Source: Patiria miniata
Lineage: Eukaryota; Echinodermata; Asteroidea; Valvatida; Asterinidae
NCBI RefSeq assembly: GCF_015706575.1
Contig: NW_024037059.1
Coordinates: forward strand, 16,591,730-16,655,729
Direction of reading: 5' to 3'
DNA length: 64,000 nucleotides
Of this stretch, positions 37,701 through 45,958 are shown one piece after another (position 1 is the first letter of the stretch; every line of letters begins with the position of its first letter). A program made the translations under genes and the position numbers. Under the pieces are notes generated by a model. It ran no database searches. It was not told where the DNA came from and worked only from the letters and a program-made list of their open reading frames with translations.

Positions 37701-40700
37701 AGTAATCTCTTTCTGCAATATTTGTGGAGTGCATTCAACTTGATTGCTAGATGATTTGTGAATGATTTCAAAACTTCTACTTTCAGAAACGGTTCTTTCC
37801 AATTCTTCTTTTTCTTTTGCTTATTCATTGCCATAAGCATAAATCATCAGCACTCCAGTTGCCGGCATGGTGTAGTTATGAGATTCCCCAGGTGTCCAGT
37901 ATCCTATGAACTTGTGGTTTATCACATCTCTCAACTGGTACCCAAATCCGTAGGTCAGTCCCAGCTGTTCAAGTTTGAGGGAGACCGTGCGAGGTCTAGT
38001 ATCCTGACTGAGGAATACGATTGCGTATGTCTCCCATGGATTCAGGTGTCTCAGCCAAACGTCCACCTTAGGCCCCAGCTACGCAAAAGAGGACAAAATG
38101 TGGACCTAAATGAATCCCTTCAACTTTCTCTTTTGCCTATCTTATTTCTGTATCTTGCTGCTAAGCCAAGTAGATGGGCTTAGCAGTTTCACCCATATCC
38201 AAGTTTCATCTTATTATCTGTCATCCTTAAGAATCTTTGGGGTGATTGTGTTAAGAATCCCAACAAGAAATGCAACCTACCGTCAGCACCCTCTTCCCCA
38301 TCTTCCCTGCTGGGTCCTGGTTGATTCTGATCACCTCCTTATTCTGTAAGATGTCACGGTAGACAGGCTGGATGTTGCGTAGGTCATTAGACATGAGCAG
38401 AGGAGCAGCAAAGATGGACCACATGGCCATCTGGGCATTGGCTTGGTTCACATTGATTCCTTGGTCACCGACAACAATCTGAAAATATAGATTCCTCCAT
38501 TATTAATTTGATATAAATTGTATCAAACATAGCTTTTCAAAGTTGTAACAAGCATAATCAATTCTGTTTTGTTTTTTTTAATATAATGCAAATTTTAATG
38601 GTCCTACCCCTCTCAAAGACTAGTTGTCGTATGAAATGGTGGTGGTTGTTCAGGACTAAATCTGACATGTTCTATATTTTAACCCTTATTACCACCAAAT
38701 TCCTTCAAAACCAAACACCAGTTTTGCCTGACTTTGAAGGGTTCAGTAGCTGCAGGGCCTATACACCAATGATTGACAATGGTTTGCACAAAGTTTAATT
38801 TCAAAGGACGCACTATTGGTTTATTGCACATGGTAGGATTTAGGTTTGATTGCTAGGTGTGGAAGTGTGGCCTGCTAGGGGTTAGGGTTACTTTATGACT
38901 CTTGAACAGAGGGCCAGGGGTTCCAATTCAGTTGCTGGCCATATGTTGTGTCCTTGGGCAAGCCACTGAACTCAACTTGCTTCTCCCCACCCAGGAGTAT
39001 GGGTACCGGCATTAGCTGGGGAGTAACCTGCAATGGACTAGCATCACATCCAGGGGGAAAAAGAAATATTCGCAACCATTTTGTGCCAAGAAAACCGGAG
39101 ATAATTACCAATAGGACTGGCCTGAATTGGCTTGTGACAGACTTTAATTTTGTTGTCCTTGTGTCTGGAGTGGTCCACCTACCATGTCTGGATCATTGAA
39201 GTGTCCCGGCCCAGCAGCCGGTACCAGGGTATCCTGAGTCTTGTCGTAATAATCAATAATGCCGGTGATTGAACCCCAGGAGTCATTGATGTCGTCATAG
39301 TTACGCCAGATGTTGCAGTTGTCTGCTACCAGCGTGTAATTGATCTGCCAAATCATTAACAGAAACAAAAATCAATTTAACATGCACATTGAGAAAACGA
39401 CAAAGGAAACTCTAAGAAAACAAATCAAAGCTACAAATTTATATCATTGTTATTCAACACTTATAAGTAAAATATTTTTGCAAGTGACAGCAATGGTTCC
39501 ATATGTATTCCTTTAGTTTTCTTTGAGTCTCACATTCAAGTCCAAAAAATTTGCAAAGTACTTTGTAACTTTGGCAAGAGGAAAATGTCTGTCCAAAGAA
39601 GATTATTGGGACAAGTTGAGGAAGAGGGCCTAGATGAACTTTCCTTAGGTTGGATCACCTACTACATACTATTGTATTTATGTCTTTTTGTTTTAATGAA
39701 GTGAAGATGAAGTAGTTCCTACAGGTATTTTAGCTGCTCTCTCATAGTCAGGCCAGCTGCAGGAGAATAGGATGGGTCTACCGGTGGCATTCAGGTACTT
39801 GGTCATCTCTGGATAACCTGGTCAAGAAAATCAAAATATCGAATAATGAAATAATACAAATACCTCACAAAAAACAAAAAACAAAGAAGTCTGTTGAATA
39901 TTATTTACAAGTTTGTTTACCTTTCTTCATAGTAGTGACATTAGAGTTGCATCCATCCAGCTTCAGCATGTCAATGCCCCAATCTGCAAATGTCTGAGCG
40001 TCCGTCTGTAGATGTCCCAAGCTGCCTGGGTAACCTGCACAGGTCTTGGTGCCGTAGTCACCATAGATGCCCATCTTCAACCCTCGACTGTGAATCTTTT
40101 TACAAATAATAAATGGGATAAACACGGCTTTTGTAGAGTTTTAGAAACACTGAAGCCAAGAAAGGGAAATGCATATCAGAAGTACTGAACAAAACCTTTT
40201 GAACGATTGAAGCTTTACATGCTAGCACATTTTTCTGTTGTAGGAAATGATTATGGAAATAAGCAGTAATTATAAACTAGAGGGTTTTATCTATAAATTC
40301 AGATTTGTATGCATTAATCAATACAGAAATAGTTGAATTAAATCTAAAAGCAGAAGAAACTTCAGTTACAAAATCGATTCAATTCAATTCAATAGCATTT
40401 ATCTCCAGAGAAAACTAAAACAAACAATACAAATTATTTTTAAAAAGAATCATCCACTGGGAATAAATATGATATATCATTTAAGCTTGCTCAAAAATGA
40501 GAAAAATGTATATGCATTGATCTAACTTAGATCTCACATAATCAGCCAATGACTTGATGCCACTGGGGAATCGGTCTGGATCTGCCTGCAATCTCCCCTG
40601 TGCATCACGTTCCTTATCACTCCAACAATCATCCAGATTGACGTACTCATACCCAACATCCTTGTAGCCATCCTCAACCATACGATCAGCCATTTCCTTC

Positions 40701-43700
40701 ACTAGTTTTTCACTGAGAAGTCACAAAAGTTGTAAACATTAATTTAATTAGTTTGTCACAGATTTATTGAAATAAAAAGTTGCGCATAACCCAAAAACAA
40801 AAGAAACAATTCACCAAAAAACTTGATCTCTTACTTTATAACAGTTGATTAATTTTCTACTTCTTTGCAGATAAAACTTCTTTCTGATCAAACAAAGCTG
40901 TGAAATTAATTTTATTTTAAACCCAGCCATTTGTTTTAGGGAGGGGGTATTTTGGCCACAATATTTTTTTCTGTCTGTTTTTTATTATTCTATAGGGAAA
41001 AGGTAACAGAAAACTTTCATTTTTAATTTCACTTTGCTATCCAAGCAAACTTTATGTTCTTAATATTTAACTGATATGCGTAGTATCCGTACATATTAAA
41101 AGTTTCTTTCAATTTTTTTTATTTTCTAAATAGGACTTTCGCAACAATATTTGTCGATTGCTGCACTTTGGCATCCTTGTGGTACAAGTGGACACTAAAT
41201 AAAATTCTTATCTGCTCACCAAGCAGATTCTGGATAACAGTTTTGATCAGCAGGTGCCTAATACTTGGTTGTAATGTCAAAATGGGTGCAAAGTCCACCT
41301 CAATAATCCCTACCATCTACAAAATTACAATGTATTTAGACTAAAGTTTGTTGACACTGACAGTAAAATCCATCTAACCACAGCAGGCAAGCCTACGACA
41401 CACTAGCCTTGACCAAGGCTATCAGCTTGTTCCCATATGAGCTTGTTCCCGCTACCGCACACCGCGCGCGCAGCAACTCAATGTTATACTGTACCGTTAG
41501 CCCCAACGACCCTTGCGTGTGCTTTGTGTGCATGTACGTACGCCCCACCCTCACTTCCGCAAACAGCCGTACAGTAAGTCGAGGCAGAAGATAGCCTTGA
41601 CGCAACCGTGTATGCTGAATATGATAATTAGTACGCGCTATGGTAATTAGTCTTCTCTCATTGGATAACGGCTGACAAAAATATGAATATTTATTAAATT
41701 GCATAATACGACCAAAGGTTTATAAACCAGACAGCCTGTGGTAACAATAATTATTGTAAAACACCCCCTTAAAATCTTAGATAATAGTAGAATAATATTT
41801 ATAAAGTTACACATAGTTTTGGTCGAAAATGAAATGAAAAGGATGAAAAATTAGACCTTCAAAAAACGGCAAACGGTACAAAACCGCACGCCGGCAAAAA
41901 CGATGTCACCATGCACAGAGGCCACGTTGGGGCCGTCCACTGTAGGCACCGGCCCGGCTGGCGCCATGCAGTGAGACACGCTGCGCTTTCACGTTCAGCG
42001 GCCAAAAAAGCGCTCACACTATTGAGAAAATATCTACCGCTGACTTTTGGGGGGGGGGGGTATCTCTCCTTCAGCAAACTTATTCTGTAAGACTGACTTT
42101 AACTTGTATGAACAACTTATAAGTTATATGTCGTATGTACGACTATCGACAGGGTACAACATATTTCGACAGGGTACGACTAATATCATCGACAGGGTAC
42201 GACATATATGTCGACAGGGTATGACATATCAAACATATGACATAATGTCGACAGGTGCCGGTACGACATATATGTCGTGCATAAGTCGAGTCGACAGGGT
42301 ACGATATATGTCGCATACGACAAAGTCGTATATATACGTACGACTTAATATCTCGTGTGTACTAAATATGAATTGTAACTCGTATGTTCGACTTGTTTGT
42401 CGATTATGTCGTACATACAACATATCTTGTGAGAACGACTTGTATTTCGTGCGATTTACATCTACGACTTACATATGTCGTACGTATGTCGTAGGTACGA
42501 CACACGATTCATACGTACGCGTTAAAATACATGTGTCGTACGTATGAGATGTACATGTATGTTGCACATGGTACGAATTCAGGGAGAGTTTTTTTTTCAT
42601 CATGTACCTGACAGTTTCGTATATTTCCATCACAAAGTCAATAGCTCGTTTCTTGCACTTAATTCATACGGGTGCTTATAGATACGAGTTAACCTGCATT
42701 CGATTAAATGGGTACGATTTGACCTGGGTCCGAGTTGACCTGTTCCCTACATTCGCTGTCAGAATAGCACGGGCAGGTAGCGGCGTGATAATGTACGCTG
42801 TTGCACCTACAAAACGTCGGCGGACTGTCTTGAACTGTCCAATTCGCAATACATTGGAAATAATATCATTTTGAACAATTGTTCACTCATATAGCGGCAT
42901 ACGGTTTGTAATAAAACTGGAGAAATGGTTTAAAATGGGACCATGGTTTGAGTGAACATACATGTACGTGGTGTATACAGTAATTTCCGGGTCATGAATA
43001 TTATATCGCGGGTCAAAGTTTACGGGCTTTGATTGGATATCGTGTAATATATGCGCATCAGAAATTTTCGGCCGATTTCGGTCGAAACTATAAAGAAACA
43101 CATAAGTATTCGCCACGGTTGCGTCAAGGCTATCTTCCGCCTCGACTTGCTGTACGTACGGCTGTTTGCGGAAGTGTGTGTGGGGCGTACGTACATGCAC
43201 ACAAAGCACACGCAAGGGTCGTTGAGGCTAACGGTATAGTACAACTAGTGATTGTGTCGCGGCGCGCGCGGTGTGCGGTAGCGGGAACAAGTTCGTATGG
43301 GAACAAGCTGATAGCCTTGGTCAAGGCTAACGACACACCTACTTTTATCTTTTAGACCATACTGCTTCTAAGGGAAACATCACACTTTCTTACTGTCAGA
43401 AAAAAATGTCAAAATAAACTGTTTTCTAGAAGAAAAAAAATATCTATGCATTAGTGATCATCTGAATCGAAATACAGTATTTATATTATGAACCAACACA
43501 AGTCCTCTGAAGTTTGTAAAATGTTTTGATTTTATACCCAGTATCATGAGTTAACAACTCATTTTGCATCAGTAAGAGATTTTTCAGATGAGCCCTAACA
43601 GAAGAATGCTACTTAGTATATGAAAGCTCTGCAAAGTCTAAAAGGCTGGAGCAAATTAGGACTGATACCTGACACAGTTATTAGGGTCGAGTTTGCAGTT

Positions 43701-43817
43701 GGTGTTGCAGCGGAATCGCTCCCAGATGAGCCAGCCCATAGGGGGCGTTCTTGCCAGGCCATTGTCCAATGCCTGGGTGCCCACAGCACACAGTACTAGC
43801 AGGGTTATGGCCAACAT
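34452..43817 (-). CDS. NAGA: Alpha-N-acetylgalactosaminidase-like GH27, gene B, with alternative last exons
   Basis: Lysosomal-type GH27 glycosidase on the minus strand. Shared exons: 43669-43817 (signal peptide [16 protein letters not shown]), 40538-40712, 39921-40095, 39723-39817, 39183-39344, 38281-38478. Exon 6 ends in a phase-0 donor (ACG|GTAGGT). It can join any of four downstream last exons: 37821-38078, 37136-37393, 35385-35639 or 34452-34712, giving proteins of 402-404 residues; a fifth copy (36094-36231) is broken. Nucleophile D155 (KLDGC) and acid/base D216 (WRNYDD) are intact. The pocket is CSWPD (S187, D190), as in gene A. A 5' UTR intron separates the start exon (acceptor at 43828-43829) from a candidate first exon ending at 44225. 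Intron 1 holds a 1.9 kb transposon and intron 5 a SINE-like insert. Which last exons are really used cannot be told from DNA. Confidence 0.9.
35027..35230. mobile_element. MITE, family X copy 1, between last exons 7e and 7d
   Basis: Inverted-repeat ends of about 28 bp (GGAAAGATTTCCATATA ... GAAGTTCACT and its inverse). The interior shares phrases (GAAAACACTTA, CACAGGGTG) with the element at 45191-45406, so these are two copies of one small family. Confidence 0.6.
35385..35639 (-). CDS. Gene B alternative last exon 7d
   Basis: 255 nt. The acceptor TTTGCTCACAG|TTT is phase 0 and the stop is TAA. It encodes [22 protein letters not shown] and [15 protein letters not shown], with sequon NFT. The reading frame is intact although it lies about 2.6 kb beyond exon 6. 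No AATAAA was found close downstream; the nearest seen is at 34867-34872. Confidence 0.8.
   Translation of the reverse strand, partial: FGSNVEVWHRPLHQYQEWAVVILNKDTKPQTVSFMLSQLGFTAWGYEIREVLTHTELGHYGIYLPVNFTAPPMGATMLYAYTSS
36094..36231 (-). pseudogene. Decayed last exon 7c of gene B
   Basis: Only the second half of the beta-sandwich exon is recognisable (GFTYQLG, then [11 protein letters not shown], then a stop). The first part (GP-x-VEVWLR) and a phase-0 acceptor are missing, and the sequon is lost. It sits in the same order and strand as the intact copies, so it is read as a dead member of the array. Confidence 0.65.
37136..37393 (-). CDS. Gene B alternative last exon 7b
   Basis: 258 nt, exactly the length of 7a. 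The acceptor CCCACATAG|CGC is phase 0 and the stop is TAA. It encodes [12 protein letters not shown] ... [15 protein letters not shown], about half identical to 7a by eye. AATAAA overlaps the stop codon, and a better placed one is at 37030-37035, so it could terminate its own transcript. Confidence 0.82.
   Translation of the reverse strand, partial: RGPGIEVWLRPLNLWDEWGLVLYNSAAKPGTISMSLKEIGFTYGLGYELRDILSHVEIGHREIYPVYNYTVPATGVLMYYAYPSE
37821..38078 (-). CDS. Gene B alternative last exon 7a
   Basis: 258 nt, nearest to exon 6 (intron of 202 bp). The acceptor TTTTGCGTAG|CTG is phase 0 and the stop is TAA. It encodes the C-terminal beta-sandwich starting [10 protein letters not shown] and ending in the conserved (N)[14 protein letters not shown]. 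An N-glycosylation sequon NYT is present. A polyadenylation signal AATAAA lies downstream at 37612-37617. By position it is the default last exon. Confidence 0.85.
   Translation of the reverse strand: MGPKVDVWLRHLNPWETYAIVFLSQDTRPRTVSLKLEQLGLTYGFGYQLRDVINHKFIGYWTPGESHNYTMPATGVLMIYAYGNE
38865..39110 (+). mobile_element. SINE-like insert in gene B intron 5
   Basis: Contains a box-B-like GGTTCCAATTC, then TTGTGTCCTTGGGCAAGCCACT and GTACCGGCATTAGCTGGG, a pattern I associate with tRNA-derived SINEs in several marine invertebrates. Ends and target duplication were not resolved. Confidence 0.45.
41404..43329. mobile_element. Mutator-like non-autonomous transposon, 1926 bp
   Basis: Inverted terminal repeats of about 220 bp (left 41404-41621, right about 43111-43329) start TAGCCTTGACCAAGGCTATC at both ends and are roughly 90% identical by eye. 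The exact 9 bp sequence ACGACACAC lies immediately outside both ends (41395-41403 and 43330-43338), a target-site duplication of the length usual for Mutator-like elements. The interior has no transposase-like frame and holds a GTACGAC-rich repeat block. It is inserted in intron 1 of GH27 gene B. Confidence 0.85.
42117..42556. repeat. GTCGTAC/GTACGAC-rich repeat inside the transposon
   Basis: Dozens of near-palindromic phrases such as TATGTCGTAC, GTACGAC and the recurrent TCGACAGGGTACGAC (at least five times near 42145-42305). The block is strand-symmetric and rich in CG and TA steps. The long open frame across it is a by-product of the repeat. Confidence 0.75.
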
Positions 43818-44383
43818 TGTTGAATCTCTGAAGATGAAGGAATGAAACACAAGAATAACGAAAAAGAAAAATGGAAAAAGGAGAGGAGAATCACCAACAC
43901 ATTGAATGCCAAGATCTTGTGTGTTATTCAAAGATCCGAATGAGAATGTTACTTCGATGATGTGAAAATAAAAACAAAACTTACTTTTCTTAAATGTCAA
44001 ACCTTCATTAATTATTTTATAAGCTGACAAGGAAAAAATAGGGAGAAAACTCGAAAATTCTCTGAAATACTACTTGTCGTAACCCCCCCCCCTCCGCCCC
44101 ATTAAAAAGTTGAAACTCAATGAAAGCACACCGCGGTACCGTCTTTGTGTGAACAAGCAGCCGTTTTTGCCTGCCAGCTACAAAAAGTTGTATTTTCTTG
44201 ACAAAAATCGAGATGTGTCCTTACCTTCGTTTGGTTGAGCAGCCCAGTCACCCCGAACTGTGTCAAATGCAAACTGGCGTGGCGATAAAAACATGAGATA
44301 AAACATATTTGACATCGTGATAAAGATCGACCAAGGTCCGACGATCTAGCAAAAGTTTGTTGTGTTCATCAGTCGCGCTTAGG

Positions 44384-44425
44384 GTCACGTGGATAGGAAT
44401 TTAAATCACATGATCGATCACATGA
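44384..44425. promoter_or_regulatory. Cluster of three CLEAR/M-box-like E-boxes, gene B promoter
   Basis: GTCACGTGG (44384-44392) and two TCACATGA boxes (44406-44413 and 44418-44425) lie within 42 bp. They are about 160-200 bp upstream of the donor at 44225 (ACGAAG|GTAAGG) that would close the first noncoding exon of gene B. TFEB/MITF factors recognise such sites at lysosomal genes. Gene C starts divergently 1.5 kb away and might share them. Confidence 0.5.
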
Positions 44426-44813
44426 CTTTTGCATTTTGGTTGAAAAGGATGGTTCCCTGACGTTACCAGTGATTAGCGCACACGAAAATATTCCGAAACC
44501 TGTCTGTAATTTATTCCAGTAGCACTAGCAGTAGCACAGTAGTAGCGTATCGTCTCGTTAGCAACCACTGCCAAAGTCGGCGAGGAAGCCCACGAATACT
44601 CACGAATAACAGAGTGAAAACAAAATTGCAACTTAGTTTGCAAATCTGTTTATTGTATTTTGTTACCATCGTTTTCGCAAAGAAAATATGCGGCAAATGA
44701 TTTTTTTGTCGAAGTGGCTATCGTTACGGCAGCCGTTGTTTAGCGCCCTCTACGATACTTTTTTGATACGCACGCAGGTATATAATTAATTGTTTCCCCG
44801 CGTTCTAGTGAGC

Positions 44814-44888
44814 AGTGCGACAGCTCAGTAGATAGAGGGTAGGATTTTGTACCGCGAGGTTGCGGGTTCGCATCTCAGTTTTGCACTC
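44814..44888 (+). other. tRNA-like sequence, probably SINE head or pseudogene
   Basis: A box-A-like CAGCTCAGTAGATAGAGG and box-B-like GGTTCGCATCT lie in tRNA spacing. The outer stem AGTGCGA/TTGCACT can pair, but the D, anticodon and T arms pair poorly. A T-rich tail follows. It is not a functional tRNA as read. Confidence 0.4.
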
Positions 44889-45190
44889 GAATTTTTTTCC
44901 TTTTCTAACCTGACTGAGGCTTTGGAGGATTTTTTTTTAAAGGGAAATAAAGTCCGAATTTCATAACGTTCAAATTCACTTTTTTCCTTCTAATTTTATA
45001 TTTTCTTCTCATGTTTTTATAAAAGTTGCAGTTCTACCGTAACGATAGAAAATGGGAAATGCGTTACGGCTGCCGTAACGATAGCCACTGCGGTTTTTTT
45101 TTACAAATCAATTGACATGCATTTTTCTTTGAAGACATCATTTCCTTCACAATGTTGACATTTTTTTGACAACAATATTAATTCTTATTT

Positions 45191-45406
45191 GGGAAAGATT
45201 CCCATATCTGGCCATCACTTATTTTCCCTTCAGTGATCGACCTATTAACCATCAAAAAGTGACAATACGTCCTAAAAAGTCAAATTTAGCAGGGAAAATA
45301 TTGCAGTAAATACTGAGAAAACACTTAAACATTTCCAGACCAGTCTCATACTCATAGGGTCTGTGCACAGGGTGACATGTGATGGCCAGATATGGCAATC
45401 TTTCCC
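45191..45406. mobile_element. MITE, family X copy 2
   Basis: Ends GGGAAAGATTCCCATATCTGG and its inverse bound an interior that shares the phrases GAAAACACTTA, CTCATAGGGT and CACAGGGTG with the element at 35027-35230. It is noncoding and lies upstream of GH27 gene C. Confidence 0.6.
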
Positions 45407-45574
45407 TTATTTGCTGCTACTCATTTCATGAGTTTGTTTTGTGGAAAAGAATGGAGTATCCAGACGCCACTTCTTTTGTTGCGTACAAACTAAGTCTATA
45501 GAGTCAAGTGCATTTTCAAAGGGAAAGAATTTTGCAACCTGACGCCACATTTTTCCTTCATATGTTAATTGTTA

Positions 45575-45780
45575 TCATCTCAATGAAACCGTCAGTCATT
45601 GCAAAAATGACGATAAGACATGAATCTGGGGCTGAGAAACATTTCCAATTTTGTTAAGAAATACTTAGAAATTTTTTTCTTTCCTTTCAAAGTATTTTCT
45701 AACAAAATAAGAAATGTTTCTCAGTCCGAGATTCGTGCCTTTTCAACATTTTTGTTATGACTGACCTTCATTGAGATATG
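45575..45780. mobile_element. Long foldback upstream of gene C
   Basis: Two arms of about 95 bp pair imperfectly (CATCTCAATGAA ... GTCAGTCAT, ACGAATCT-type, GAGAAACATTTC), leaving almost no loop. This is a near-continuous hairpin of about 200 bp, within a few hundred bases of the gene C start codon. Confidence 0.6.
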
Positions 45781-45958
45781 ATGGAACAGGATGCGACGTT
45801 CTTTCCGTTAAATTGTTTTTTAACTTGCATCTGTTGAAGTCATGAGCTTTCGTTTAGTGTACCACATTATAAATATTAGGGGGACAAAATGTATTGTGTC
45901 AAATTTATTATGTTTATACTCTATTGACATCTATTTTTACTTAGTGGTCGTTTTCAGA

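Noticed and set aside
42047..42547. 166-codon plus-strand frame in gene B intron 1
   Set aside because: Entirely made of the GTACGAC repeat block inside the Mutator-like element.
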